Shown piece by piece: positions 37,201-46,343 of a stretch of 64,000 nucleotides of DNA. A program made the translations under genes and the position numbers. The DNA lies in contig NZ_FMTM01000006.1 in NCBI RefSeq assembly GCF_900099775.1, forward strand, positions 124,001 through 188,000, written 5' to 3'. This DNA comes from Rhizobium mongolense subsp. loessense. Lineage in GTDB: Bacteria > Pseudomonadota > Alphaproteobacteria > Rhizobiales > Rhizobiaceae. The first letter of the stretch is position 1, and every line of letters starts with the position of its first letter. The notes beneath the pieces were generated by a model, which was not told where the DNA came from, made no database searches, and was given only the letters and a program-made list of their open reading frames with translations.

Positions 37201-40200
37201 TTGCCTGGTATGTCAGCCAGTCGGCAGAAACCGAAGACCGCCTGGAAGTCGCCGATTCGGTCTCAAGCGAGCTCAGAAAGATCGCGCGCCGCACCTGGCG
37301 TTACTTCGATACGTTCACTACGGCAGAACAGAATTACCTGCCACCGGATAATATTCAGGAGACGCCGCACGTCATCGTCGCGAGCCGCACCTCGCCGACC
37401 AATATCGGCGTATATCTGCTCTCGGTCGTTTCCGGTCGCCAGTTCGGCTGGTTTTCCTTCGAGGAAACGATCGAGCGGCTGGAGCAGACGATCGCTACCA
37501 TCGACAAGATGGAAAAGTATCGCGGCCATCTCTTTAACTGGTACCACACCGATACGCTTCAGACCCTTGGGCCGCGATACGTTTCCGCTGTCGACAGCGG
37601 CAATCTCGCCGGTCACCTGATTGCCGTTTCGTCAGCTTGCCGCAATTGGGCCGAGGCGCCGTCGGCGCATATGCAGGGCAATCTCGATGGCGTCGGCGAC
37701 ACTGCCGGCATCCTCGGCGAAGTACTGGCCGACCTCCCAGACGATCGCAAGACGGTCCGTCCGCTCCGCCGCCGCCTGGAAGAACGGATCGTCGGCTTCC
37801 AGAACGCGCTCGCCGCCGTTAAGCGCGAGCACGAGTTCGCCTCGATCCGCGTCATCAACCTTGCGGTTCTTGCGCGTGACATCCAAAAGCTTGCGGCAAA
37901 TCTCGATCATGAAGTGAAGTCGGCACTCAGCGGCGAACTTACCCGTTGGGCCGAAGCACTCGTCAAGATTTGCGAAGCGCATATTTCCGACAGCACGTTC
38001 GACCTTTCAAATATCGATGCCTTGCGGCCACGGCTGATTGCCCTTCGCGACAAGGCCCGCGATCTCGCCTTCTCGATGGACTTCAGCTTCCTGTTCCGTC
38101 CGGAACGCCGGCTTCTTTCGATCGGCTATCGCGTCGAAAGCGGCGAGCTCGACCAGGCCTGCTACGACCTTTTGGCGTCGGAATGCCGGCTGACCAGTCT
38201 CTTCGGCATCGCAAAGGGCGACTTGCCGACGGAGCATTGGTATCGCCTCGGCCGCCAGGTCGTGCCGGTCGGTTCGCGCGGCGCTCTGGTCTCTTGGTCC
38301 GGCTCGATGTTCGAATATCTGATGCCGCCGCTCGTCATGCAGGAGCGCGGCGGGGGTATTCTCAATCAGACCAACAATCTGGTCGTGGTCGAGCAGATGA
38401 ACTACGGACGCAAGCTCGGTATTCCGTGGGGCATATCGGAAGCGGCCTTCAATGCTCGCGACCATAACCTCAACTATCAGTACACGAACTTCGGCGTACC
38501 TACGCTTGGCCTGAAGCGCGGCCTCGGCCACAACGCCGTCATCGCGCCTTATGCCTCGATCCTCGCCAGCCAATACGACCCGCAAGGGGCGCTCGAAAAT
38601 CTGCAGCGCCTGCGCAAGCTCGGTGCGCTCGGCAAATTCGGATTCCATGATGCCGTCGACTTTACGCCGACCCGCGTGCCGGAAGGCAAGAAATGCGCTG
38701 TTGTCTACAACTACTATGCGCACCATCATGGCATGTCGATTGCGGCGGTTGCCAACGTCGCTTTCAATGGGCATCTGCGTGAGCTCTTCCACTCCGATCC
38801 GGTGATCGAAGCAGCCGAACTGCTGCTGCAGGAAAAGGCACCGCGCGACATCCCCGTCATGAGCGGCAAGCACGAATCGGATACGCCTGCCAGCATCCAG
38901 GAAGATCTGCTGCGGCCGGAGCTTCGCAAGATCGCCGATCCACTTTCGCGCGATCGCGAAGTCATGTTCCTGTCCAACGGTCACTATTCGATGATGCTGA
39001 CGGCGACCGGTGCCGGCTACGCACGCTGGAACGGTCAGGCCGTTACCCGGTGGAAAGCCGACCCGACGGAAGACCGCTGGGGAAGCTTCATCTTCCTGCG
39101 TGACACGGCGACCAATGAATGGTGGTCGGCCACGGCCGAACCAAAAAGTGTCGAGGGCGAAAAGGTCAATGTGCTCTTCGCCGACGAAAAGGCGGAATTC
39201 ACCAAGGTCGTTGGCGACCTCAGCAGCGAACTGGAATGCATCGTTGCGACTGAGCATGATGCGGAAGGCCGCAGGCTGACACTTCTCAACATGGGATCGG
39301 AAGACCGCTTCATCGAAGTCACCTCCTATTTGGAACCGGTGATCACATTGGATGACACGGACAATGCGCATCCGGCTTTCGCCCGCATGTTTGTGAAGAC
39401 GGAATTCGGCAGGCGCGGCGACGTCATCCGTGCCGAACGCAACAGACGCGATCCGGGCGAACCGAACATGAGCATTGCCCATCTGATCGTCGACAGTGCC
39501 GGTCCTTCCCGGCAAACGGAATTTGAGACCGATCGCCGCAAATTCCTCGGCCGCGGCCGTAGTCTTGCGGATGCCGCAGCCTTCGATCCTGGCGCGACGC
39601 TTTCGGGCACCGACGGCTTCACGCTCGATCCGGTCCTTTCGCTGCGCCGCACGGTTCGTGTGCCGGCCGGCAAGAAAGTCAGCGTGATCTTCTGGACGAT
39701 CGCCGCTCCTAGCCGCGACGAGGTGGACAAGGCTGTCGAGCGCTATCGGCACGCCGATGCCTTCAACCATGAGCTTGTCCAGGCCTGGACCCGCACCCAG
39801 GTGCAAATGCGCCATGTCGGCGTGACGTCGCAGCAGGCTGCCGCCTTCCAGTATCTCGGCCGGCATTTGGTCTATCCCGACATGGATTTGCGCGCCGATG
39901 CTGCGGCAGTTCGAGCCGGTATGCAGTCACAATCGTCGCTGTGGCCGCTTGCGATCTCCGGCGACTTCCCGATCTTCATGCTGCGCATCGACGACGACAT
40001 GGATCTCGATATCGTTCGTGAGGCGTTGCTGGCGGAGGAATATCTGCGCTCGCGTGGCGTGACGGCCGATCTTGTCATCATGAACGAGCGTGCATCCTCC
40101 TATGCGCAGGACATGCAGCATGCCGTGGACCAGATGTGCGAAAACGTGCGCCGCATTGGCCAGGCCGATGGCCTTCGGCAACACATCTTTGCCGTCCGGA

Positions 40201-42800
40201 AGGATTTGATGGAGGAGGCGACCTATCATGCCCTGATCGCCGCTTCGCGCGTCACCTTCCATGCGAAGAACGGCAAGGTTGTCGATCAGATCAACCGCGC
40301 CATCGCCCTTTCTGCACCTTCCAAGGACGACCTGCCGGAAATGGAACGCGAGCAGCGCAAGACCCCGGTCAAGCGCGTGGCGCGTGTCGTGCAGCCCAGG
40401 CCGCCGGCGCTCGTGATCGAGGAGGAAGGCGATCTCGACTTCTGGAACGGCTTCGGTGGTTTTGCCCGCGACGGCCGCGAATATGTCGTTCGTCTTGCTG
40501 GCGGCACGGCAACACCGCAGCCCTGGATCAACGTGATCTCGAACGAGAAGTTCGGCTTCCATGTGTCTGCGGAAGGCGCGGGTTTCACCTGGAGCGTCAA
40601 CTCGCGCGACTATCAGTTGACCTCCTGGTCGAACGATGCCGTTGTCAATCGCTCAGGCGAGGCGATTTACGTCACCGATCTTGAAAGTGGCGCGCTGATG
40701 ACGCCCTTTGCTGGGCTTTCGCAGAGGAGCGATGTCCGCTTTGAGGCACGCCATGGTCTCGGCTACTCTGTCTTCTCCAGCGAGCAGAACGATATCGCCC
40801 TCGAAGTGACACAGACGGTCGATCGCCAAAGGCCGGTCAAGCTGCAACGCGTCCGGTTGCGCAACATAGGCACCACCGCGCGCAAGCTGCGGCTCTACGG
40901 CTATGTCGAGTGGGTTCTCGGCAACAACCCACAGCGCTCGGTGCCCTTCATCCTCTCATCGCGCGACGAGGAAACCGGCGCACTCCTTGCCGCCAACCAG
41001 TACAGCATCGACTTCTCGAACCGGGTATCCTTCTTTGCCGCCAGCGTGAAGCCGTCGAGCTTCACGACAAGCAGGCGCGAGTTTATCGGCAAGGCGGGCA
41101 CGATTCAGGCTCCGCAGGCGCTCAAGTCATCCGTTGCGCTTTCCGGCGCCACGGAACTTGACGGCGATCCGGCAGCGGCTCTCGCAATCGATATCGAAAT
41201 CGGTGCTGGAGAAGAGCGTGACGTCACGTTCTTCCTGGGCGACACGGCCTCGAGGCAAGAGGCACAAAGCTTGATCGCCGAGATCCGCAAGACCTCTGTC
41301 GAGGACACTGTTCAGGCAAACCGTGATTTCTGGCAAAGCTTTACGGGCAAGGTTCAGATTTCGACGCCGAACCAGGCCATGAACAATCTCGTCAATGCCT
41401 GGCTGCCCTATCAGAGCCTTGGCTGCCGCATCATGGCACGGTCGGCCTTCTATCAGGCAAGCGGCGCCTTTGGCTTCCGCGACCAGTTGCAGGATACGCT
41501 GGCTTTCGTGCTTCAGGAGCCATCGCTCGCGCGCAACCAGATCGTCAACGCTGCCTCGAGGCAGTTCCGCGAGGGCGATGTCCAGCATTGGTGGCTGCCG
41601 GGAACCGGCGCGGGTGTCCGTACGCTGATTTCGGACGACGTGGTCTGGCTCGCCTATGCGATCCATCACTATTGCAGCGCAACGGGCGACAAGAGCGTGC
41701 TTGACGAGGAATTGCCGTTCCTCGAGGGCCCGGCGTTGCTCGAAGGCCAGCACGACTCCTTCTATCGTCCGGAAGTTTCGGACGACAAGGCCAGCATCTA
41801 CGAGCATGCTGCCTTGGCCCTTGATCTCGCGATCAAGCGAAAGGGCTCGAACGGCCTGCCGCTGATCATGGGCGGCGACTGGAACGACGGGATGAACCGC
41901 GTCGGCATCCAAGGCCAGGGTACAAGCGTCTGGCTTGGCTGGTTCCTGGCAGGCGCGCTGCGGTCCTTCATTCCTTATGCGCAAGAGCGGAGCGACGCTG
42001 CCCGCGTCGAGCGCTGGACGAAACATCTCGGTCAACTGAAGTCCGCGCTCGAAAGTGAAGGTTGGGACGGCGGCTATTATCGTCGAGGCACATTCGACGA
42101 CGGCAGCCTGCTCGGTTCGAAGGAAAGCCTGGAATGCCAGATCGATTCGATCGCGCAATCCTGGAGCGTGCTTTCCGGCGAAGGCAATCCCGATCACGCG
42201 GTCAAGGCCATGGACGCAGTTTTGAACCGTCTTGTGGACAAAGAAGCGCGAATCATCCGCCTCTTTACCCCGCCTTTTGCCACGTCGGTCAGGGATCCGG
42301 GTTATATCAAGGCCTATCCTCCCGGCGTTCGCGAGAATGGCGGCCAGTATACGCATGCGGCCACGTGGGTGGTTATGGCGCTTGCTGAGCTCAACCGGGG
42401 CGATGATGCACTGGCCTGCTTCGAACTCCTGAACCCGATCACCCATGCGCGCGACAAGGCTTCGGCCGAGCACTATCGAGTCGAGCCCTACACCGTGGCT
42501 GCCGATGTCTACGGCGAAGGCGCGCTCAAGGGCCGCGGCGGCTGGACGTGGTATACGGGTTCCGCGGGCTGGCTCTATCGTGCCGCAGTCGAAGGGATTC
42601 TCGGTATCCGTTTGAAAAACGGACGGATTTTTGTTCGTCCGGCACTGCCGAGCGGTTGGGACGGTTTTTCGGCGGAGATCGAACACTCAGGTGTGAAATA
42701 TCGCATTTCGGTCTCAAAATCGTCCCATCCGGACGGCTACACTCTGGTCATCAACGGCAGCGAAGTCGCCAATCCCCATGAGGGATATTCGGTCGGATAG
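34284..42800 (+). CDS. ndvB: Cyclic beta-1,2-glucan synthase NdvB/ChvB
   Basis: The 2838-residue protein matches the size of S. meliloti NdvB. Membrane segments lie at about 404-455, 805-850 and 930-975. Between them is a family 84 glycosyltransferase with LDSDTRL near residue 622 and the ASRQHRWARGDW motif (QxxRW) near 770. The middle carries two glycan-binding/beta-sandwich-like regions, and the C-terminal part (from about 2300) is a family 94 phosphorylase domain with GFRDQLQDTLAF and the catalytic-acid motif GGDWNDGMNR near 2530, which controls ring size. It builds, elongates and cyclises beta-1,2-glucan from UDP-glucose on a protein-bound intermediate. The cyclic glucans serve osmotic adaptation and plant infection. 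OpgC and NdvA genes lie downstream. Confidence 0.98.
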   Translation: MTISIPSPNPSRETEVKHIDHNDSVRSTYLSIEDIKAMGESIARKGVDSLPAFTPFDFFARHKENEKEILRVYRTTAADVEAGETITPAAEWLLDNHYIVEEAIQEVRRDFPRRFYRELPTIDVDGVQVPRTLVLAWLYVAHTHSTVSQESLTALVDGFQLGETLRIGELWAVPSLVRYVLVENLRRISSRVERSRRIRRRANEAADELVRLDDPAKAAEYLRTLEPLAEDNTFSTQFLYRMRDGSQASSLAIAWLDERLEMLGRDTEEATMAEHSRLSSGNVTMGNIIRSLREIDDAEWSVWVEQVSHVDKLLWENSDYGILDSGSRNKYRKQIEKLAKRSPLTEMEVAQLALDMTSEARASEEPQPHEPNVGGFLAGMHRPKLEERANYSPTFVQHFVRTVRKFNWLSIAVPVMLLTVIAMAIVGRFMANAGMGTLEIAVLLLMFSLPASEGATGLFNTLLSFFVTPSRLVGYEFKEGIPEDARTLLVVPCLISNRDSVDDLVRNLEVHYLANPRGEIYFALLSDWPDSDFEETPNDLEVLDYARREIANLSARYAYDGKTRFYLLHRRRLYNPSEGVWMGWERKRGKLHELNMLLRGDSDTTYLPGANIVPAGVQYIMTLDSDTRLMRDAVTKLVGKLYHPINRPVINPKTGRVESGYGVLQPRVTPSLTTGKDASVFQRVFSINRGLDPYVFTVSDVYQDLAGEGTFTGKGLYHVDAFEASLRDRIDENSVLSHDLLEGSMARCALVTDLELVEDFPIRYEVEASRQHRWARGDWQLLPYMFNPKYGVTALGRWKMFDNLRRSLTPIAWFFASVLGWYFMGPLGALVWQILLIFCLFVAPTLSLIHGIIPRTSDIVARAHLYTVWSDIRAANAQVALRIVFIADTACMMADAIGRSLYRLLVSHKLMLQWRTAASVQAGGQGTILSYYGAMWHAPVLALLALGFAALPGDNAFLVGIPFAMLWTLSPLVAWYVSQSAETEDRLEVADSVSSELRKIARRTWRYFDTFTTAEQNYLPPDNIQETPHVIVASRTSPTNIGVYLLSVVSGRQFGWFSFEETIERLEQTIATIDKMEKYRGHLFNWYHTDTLQTLGPRYVSAVDSGNLAGHLIAVSSACRNWAEAPSAHMQGNLDGVGDTAGILGEVLADLPDDRKTVRPLRRRLEERIVGFQNALAAVKREHEFASIRVINLAVLARDIQKLAANLDHEVKSALSGELTRWAEALVKICEAHISDSTFDLSNIDALRPRLIALRDKARDLAFSMDFSFLFRPERRLLSIGYRVESGELDQACYDLLASECRLTSLFGIAKGDLPTEHWYRLGRQVVPVGSRGALVSWSGSMFEYLMPPLVMQERGGGILNQTNNLVVVEQMNYGRKLGIPWGISEAAFNARDHNLNYQYTNFGVPTLGLKRGLGHNAVIAPYASILASQYDPQGALENLQRLRKLGALGKFGFHDAVDFTPTRVPEGKKCAVVYNYYAHHHGMSIAAVANVAFNGHLRELFHSDPVIEAAELLLQEKAPRDIPVMSGKHESDTPASIQEDLLRPELRKIADPLSRDREVMFLSNGHYSMMLTATGAGYARWNGQAVTRWKADPTEDRWGSFIFLRDTATNEWWSATAEPKSVEGEKVNVLFADEKAEFTKVVGDLSSELECIVATEHDAEGRRLTLLNMGSEDRFIEVTSYLEPVITLDDTDNAHPAFARMFVKTEFGRRGDVIRAERNRRDPGEPNMSIAHLIVDSAGPSRQTEFETDRRKFLGRGRSLADAAAFDPGATLSGTDGFTLDPVLSLRRTVRVPAGKKVSVIFWTIAAPSRDEVDKAVERYRHADAFNHELVQAWTRTQVQMRHVGVTSQQAAAFQYLGRHLVYPDMDLRADAAAVRAGMQSQSSLWPLAISGDFPIFMLRIDDDMDLDIVREALLAEEYLRSRGVTADLVIMNERASSYAQDMQHAVDQMCENVRRIGQADGLRQHIFAVRKDLMEEATYHALIAASRVTFHAKNGKVVDQINRAIALSAPSKDDLPEMEREQRKTPVKRVARVVQPRPPALVIEEEGDLDFWNGFGGFARDGREYVVRLAGGTATPQPWINVISNEKFGFHVSAEGAGFTWSVNSRDYQLTSWSNDAVVNRSGEAIYVTDLESGALMTPFAGLSQRSDVRFEARHGLGYSVFSSEQNDIALEVTQTVDRQRPVKLQRVRLRNIGTTARKLRLYGYVEWVLGNNPQRSVPFILSSRDEETGALLAANQYSIDFSNRVSFFAASVKPSSFTTSRREFIGKAGTIQAPQALKSSVALSGATELDGDPAAALAIDIEIGAGEERDVTFFLGDTASRQEAQSLIAEIRKTSVEDTVQANRDFWQSFTGKVQISTPNQAMNNLVNAWLPYQSLGCRIMARSAFYQASGAFGFRDQLQDTLAFVLQEPSLARNQIVNAASRQFREGDVQHWWLPGTGAGVRTLISDDVVWLAYAIHHYCSATGDKSVLDEELPFLEGPALLEGQHDSFYRPEVSDDKASIYEHAALALDLAIKRKGSNGLPLIMGGDWNDGMNRVGIQGQGTSVWLGWFLAGALRSFIPYAQERSDAARVERWTKHLGQLKSALESEGWDGGYYRRGTFDDGSLLGSKESLECQIDSIAQSWSVLSGEGNPDHAVKAMDAVLNRLVDKEARIIRLFTPPFATSVRDPGYIKAYPPGVRENGGQYTHAATWVVMALAELNRGDDALACFELLNPITHARDKASAEHYRVEPYTVAADVYGEGALKGRGGWTWYTGSAGWLYRAAVEGILGIRLKNGRIFVRPALPSGWDGFSAEIEHSGVKYRISVSKSSHPDGYTLVINGSEVANPHEGYSVG

Positions 42801-42832
42801 CAGCATTTTCGACGCTCACACTCCGGCGATTC

Positions 42833-42867
42833 GTTGCAGCCAAAAGGTGAAACTTTTTGGCTGCAAC
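42833..42867 (+). promoter_or_regulatory. 13-bp stem-loop between ndvB and opgC
   Basis: GTTGCAGCCAAAA (42833-42845) and TTTTGGCTGCAAC (42855-42867) are perfectly complementary around a nine-base loop. No T-run follows on the plus strand, so it is more likely an mRNA-stabilising or translation-affecting element than a terminator. It ends 31 bases before the opgC start. Confidence 0.55.
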
Positions 42868-42898
42868 CGCGTTTGCAGATCGAAACAGGAGAAACATC

Positions 42899-44128
42899 AT
42901 GGCGGCTACGCCGGAAAACGCCATCGGCGCTGAGCGCTTGCCTCAATCAGCAGTGCGACCGGCGCGCGACACGAGGCTTGATGTTCTGCGTGGCCTTGCC
43001 CTCATCACGATTTTCATCAATCACGTTCCCGGCCAGATATTCGAGTTTGTGACGACGAAGAATTTCGGCTTCTCGGACGCTGCGGAAGCCTTCGTGCTGA
43101 TCTCGGGCATTGCGGTCGGACTGGCCTATGGCGCCGGCTTCAAGGTCGGCAGGCGACTTGACATGGCGAAGAAGGCGATCAAGCGCGCCTTCACCCTCTA
43201 TCTCGCCCACATGATCACGACCTTCATAACGCTCGCGCTGTTCATTTGCGGCGCCTGGTTGTTCCACCGGCCGGGATTGCTGGTCGAAATCAATATCCTC
43301 GCCGTCTTGATGAACCTGACGGAGGGAATACCCGCCCTGCTTCTGCTTGGCCACCAGATCGGCTACAACAACATATTGCCGATGTACGGCGCGCTGATGC
43401 TCATGGTCCCGGTCATCTTGCTTCTTTACTCGGCCCATCCGCTTCTGGCGCTTGGTGTTTCGGGTGCTGTGTGGCTCATTGCGGGCATCTATCAGATAGC
43501 GCCGCACAACATGCTCATCGCCGACTACTGGTTCCTCAATCCACTCTCCTGGCAGTTCTTGTTCACGATCGGCGCCGTTGGCATCATGCATGTCAAGCGT
43601 GGCGGCAAGCTGCCGGAGCACCCGATTTTGTTCGTGTTGGCTTCCGGCTACGTAGCGCTGTCCTTTGCTTGGGTTGTCGGTCACCTCTGGGACCTCGGCA
43701 ATGTACTGGCAGCACTTGGCTTGCCGCCTGTGCTTACCGGTTTCGACAAGACTTTCCTGTCACTGCCGCGGCTGCTGCATGTGTTGGCGCTCAGCTACCT
43801 CGTGATCAATATTCCCGTGCTGTCTCGTATCCTGCGCCGTCCGTCGGATCATCCGCTGACCATCATTGGCCGTCACTCGCTGAATATCTTCGTGGCAGGG
43901 ACAATTCTTGCGATGGCGGGCCAGGTGCTGCTCTACATTACCAATCACGACCAGATGATCGGTGCACTCTTTGTCGTCGCAGGCATCTCGGGTCAGTTCG
44001 CGTATGCCTACCACCTCGAGCGCAAACGCATCGACGGTACCGCGAAGGCCAGGTCGATGGGGCGTGGTGCTTCCGTTCCCGTCGCCGTCCGCGTCGGTGA
44101 TGGACGAAAGCTCTATCGCGACAAATAG
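42899..44128 (+). CDS. opgC: OpgC family protein, cyclic glucan succinyltransferase
   Basis: The 409-residue inner-membrane protein has about ten transmembrane helices and the OpgC start RDTRLDVLRGLALITIFINHVPG, then FGFSDAAEAFVLISGIAVGLAYG and the late IIGRHSLNIFVAGTILA. OpgC proteins are acyltransferase-3-like and add succinyl groups to periplasmic glucans. ATG 42899 with ACAGGAGAAACATC is preferred over the in-frame ATG at 42857, which overlaps the stem-loop. It lies directly downstream of ndvB and is followed by a terminator, so both probably form one unit. Confidence 0.92.
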   Translation: MAATPENAIGAERLPQSAVRPARDTRLDVLRGLALITIFINHVPGQIFEFVTTKNFGFSDAAEAFVLISGIAVGLAYGAGFKVGRRLDMAKKAIKRAFTLYLAHMITTFITLALFICGAWLFHRPGLLVEINILAVLMNLTEGIPALLLLGHQIGYNNILPMYGALMLMVPVILLLYSAHPLLALGVSGAVWLIAGIYQIAPHNMLIADYWFLNPLSWQFLFTIGAVGIMHVKRGGKLPEHPILFVLASGYVALSFAWVVGHLWDLGNVLAALGLPPVLTGFDKTFLSLPRLLHVLALSYLVINIPVLSRILRRPSDHPLTIIGRHSLNIFVAGTILAMAGQVLLYITNHDQMIGALFVVAGISGQFAYAYHLERKRIDGTAKARSMGRGASVPVAVRVGDGRKLYRDK

Positions 44129-44146
44129 CTCTCTCTTTTTGCGATA

Positions 44147-44182
44147 TCAAAACCGGCTGGCGAAACCGTCAGCCGGTTTTGA
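44147..44182 (+). terminator. Rho-independent terminator after opgC
   Basis: TCAAAACCGGCTG (44147-44159) and CAGCCGGTTTTGA (44170-44182) form a 13-bp stem; the TTTT is part of the 3' arm. It lies 18 bases beyond the opgC stop. Confidence 0.8.
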
Positions 44183-44285
44183 TCGATCGGCCTTGGCCTG
44201 CAGTTCGGCCATCGGCCGACAATTGATGATGGCGAGCTCGCCGTATCTTTTCCCCGCCCAAATGCAATTGCCCAAGGAGAAATTC

Positions 44286-45599
44286 ATGGTCGACGAAAAG
44301 CAACTGATTGCCAAAATCACGTGGCGGCTCATGCCGTTCCTAGGCGTTCTTTATCTCATCGCCTACATCGATCGCCAAAATGTCAGCTTCGCCAAGCTGG
44401 AAATGGTCGGCGCGCTTGGAATGAGCGAATATGCCTACGGCCTCGGCGCCTCGCTCTTCTTCATCGGTTATTTCCTGTTTGAAGTCCCGAGCAATCTGCT
44501 GCTCGAGCGGTACGGCGCCAGCAAATGGTTTGCGCGTATTTTGCTCTCGTGGGGCGCAGTTACGATCGCCCTGGCCTACACGCAGAATGCGACGATGTTC
44601 TACATTCTCCGCTTTCTTCTTGGTGCCTGCGAAGCCGGGTTCTTTCCGGGCGTCCTTTATCTGCTGACACTTTGGTATCCGTCCGCCTATCGCGGTACGA
44701 TGGTCGGACTGTTCATGATCTTCAGCGCCCTTGCCAATGCCGTCGGCGCGCCGCTGGGCGGCATGCTGCTCGATCTCGACGGGCTTTATGGCATCGCCGG
44801 CTGGCAATGGGTGTTCATCGCGACGGGTATTCCAGCCGTCGTGGCAGGTGTGGTCACGCTGTTTTACCTCTCGGATCGCCCAGAGAATGCGAACTTTCTG
44901 AGCGATGCGGAGAAGAGCTGGCTCAAACGCAGGATTGAGGCGGAAAATGCAGACATGGACAAGAACGCGGAGAATGGCTTCAAGGCGCTCATCAATCCGA
45001 AGGTACTTCTCATGGCATTGTGCTACGTCGGCTTTCCTCTTGCAGCCTACGGTCTGAGCTATTGGCTCCCGACCATCGTCAAGGAATTCGGCGTCAGCAA
45101 CACGGGCAACGGCTTTCTGAACATCATACCCTGGGTCCTCGTGGCGGTGGCGCTTTACATCGTCCCGTCGATGGCAGACAGGGCAGCTTCGAAGACACCG
45201 TATATCGTCATTCCGGCACTGCTGGGCGCCATATGCCTTGTCCTTTCTGCTGTTATTCCGGACCATGGCGTCCAGTTCGCATTTCTCTGCATCGCTGCAG
45301 CGGGCATCTTCGCCGGCCAGCCGGTCTTCTGGAGCCTGCCGTCACGCTTTCTGAGAGGCGCTGGTGCGGCGGCCGGGCTCGCCGCAATCAACTCCGTCGG
45401 CAATCTCGGCGGCTTTGTCGCCCAGAACGTCGTGCCCTGGATCAAGGACAGTACGGGAAGCACGATTGCGCCGATGTTCTTTCTTGCCGCGTGCTTGGCT
45501 GCCGCCGCGCTGCTGGTGCTCGTGGTCGGACGCGTGATGTCGCGTACACAGATTCCCGCCGTAGAGAGCGCAACTGTGCAACAGCGCGCGCAATCCTAA
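44286..45599 (+). CDS. MFS transporter, anion:cation symporter (ACS) family
   Basis: The 437-residue protein has twelve hydrophobic segments and the ACS-family signatures ITWRLMPFLGVLYLIAYIDRQNVSFAKLEM, SEYAYGLGASLFFIGYFLFEVPSNLLLERYGA and GACEAGFFPGVLYLLTLWYP, with the central loop YLSDRPENANFLSDAEKSWL. Members import carboxylates such as tartrate, phthalate or glucarate; substrate is not evident here. ATG 44286 follows CAAGGAGAAATTC. It is a single-gene unit between two terminators, in the middle of the cyclic glucan genes but without clear functional connection. Confidence 0.9.
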   Translation: MVDEKQLIAKITWRLMPFLGVLYLIAYIDRQNVSFAKLEMVGALGMSEYAYGLGASLFFIGYFLFEVPSNLLLERYGASKWFARILLSWGAVTIALAYTQNATMFYILRFLLGACEAGFFPGVLYLLTLWYPSAYRGTMVGLFMIFSALANAVGAPLGGMLLDLDGLYGIAGWQWVFIATGIPAVVAGVVTLFYLSDRPENANFLSDAEKSWLKRRIEAENADMDKNAENGFKALINPKVLLMALCYVGFPLAAYGLSYWLPTIVKEFGVSNTGNGFLNIIPWVLVAVALYIVPSMADRAASKTPYIVIPALLGAICLVLSAVIPDHGVQFAFLCIAAAGIFAGQPVFWSLPSRFLRGAGAAAGLAAINSVGNLGGFVAQNVVPWIKDSTGSTIAPMFFLAACLAAAALLVLVVGRVMSRTQIPAVESATVQQRAQS

Positions 45600-45607
45600 C
45601 AATGCCA

Positions 45608-45650
45608 AGCCAAGGTCCCAGCAGAAGTATCGGCTCCTGGGGCTTTGGCT
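45608..45650 (+). terminator. Imperfect terminator after the MFS gene
   Basis: AGCCAAGGTCCCAG (45608-45621) pairs with CTGGGGCTTTGGCT (45637-45650) at 12 of 14 positions, the others being wobble pairs; TTAGT follows. Confidence 0.45.
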
Positions 45651-45720
45651 TTAGTCGGTCAGCAACGGCATTATTCCGCGAGAGAAGGTAAACGTTAACC
45701 AACACAAGCCTAACAGTCTG

Positions 45721-46065
45721 ATGGAAACATGGATTGATTCGATGGCATCTTCTTTCGACACCCCTCTCGCCGCGCTGACTGCAAGCGAAATCGTGATATT
45801 TCCAACCATCCCCCAGCCCGGCGATATCGAGCGCTGCGCCGCAACGCTTGATGATCTGCACGGAGAACCGGCGGTCGCGTTCTGGAAAGCCGAGTGCCGT
45901 TTGCTGGCGGAGGAGCTTTCAAGATGTGGCTTGCGCGAGGAGAAGATTCGGGAGCGCGTCTTGTCCTTCCAGGCCGCGGTTCAGGCCGCTCTGGTAGAGA
46001 GACATCAGTTGCGCGCTTTATCCGAAAGCCGCGCGAGGCAAGGCAGAGGGCGCCGTCGCCTCTGA
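45721..46065 (+). CDS. DUF6074-like small protein, 114 residues
   Basis: The product contains IVIFPTIPQPGDIERCAATLDDLHGEPAVAFWKAECRLLAEELSRCGL and LSFQAAVQAALVERHQLR, the pattern of the small rhizobial DUF6074 proteins (short strand with FP, then a helical part with FW/YW and a helix rich in Ala/Arg). Function is unknown. Two in-frame starts exist (45721 and 45742); neither has a strong ribosome-binding site. The C-terminus (RARQGRGRRRL) is basic. It ends 278 bp before the convergent ndvA gene. Confidence 0.6.
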   Translation: METWIDSMASSFDTPLAALTASEIVIFPTIPQPGDIERCAATLDDLHGEPAVAFWKAECRLLAEELSRCGLREEKIRERVLSFQAAVQAALVERHQLRALSESRARQGRGRRRL

Positions 46066-46292
46066 CGCGATAAACCGTCCGCTGCCGCAGCTGTCACGGC
46101 ATCAAGGCCTTGAGACCCGTCTGAGGTACTGAGCCGTATCGCTTTACAGTTCGTAACCCTTCACTGAACACCCGAATGCCATAGCGTTGTCTTAGCATCG
46201 AATTCCACTTTGCGGCGGCGGAAGAAAGGGCTCGGGTGCATTCCGGCAACGATCTCATTTGCAGCGCGTCCCGAGTTTCTAACCCCGATAAA

Positions 46293-46322
46293 AAAGGCCG
46301 GTAGGTTTCCCCTCCGGCCTTT
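46293..46322. terminator. Bidirectional terminator between DUF6074-like gene and ndvA
   Basis: AAAGGCCGG (46293-46301) and CCGGCCTTT (46314-46322) form a 9-bp stem. The minus-strand read continues into TTTTTTATCG, a strong ndvA terminator; on the plus strand CATTTTCG follows. Confidence 0.85.
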
Positions 46323-46343
46323 CATTTTCGCTTTCGAACCTAG

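Noticed and set aside
38007-39866. 619-codon frame on the minus strand inside ndvB
   Set aside because: Mirror of the ndvB reading frame with no recognisable family and no ribosome-binding site.
41127-42686. 519-codon minus-strand frame at the ndvB 3' end
   Set aside because: Lies opposite the GH94 domain, whose catalytic motif is intact on the plus strand.
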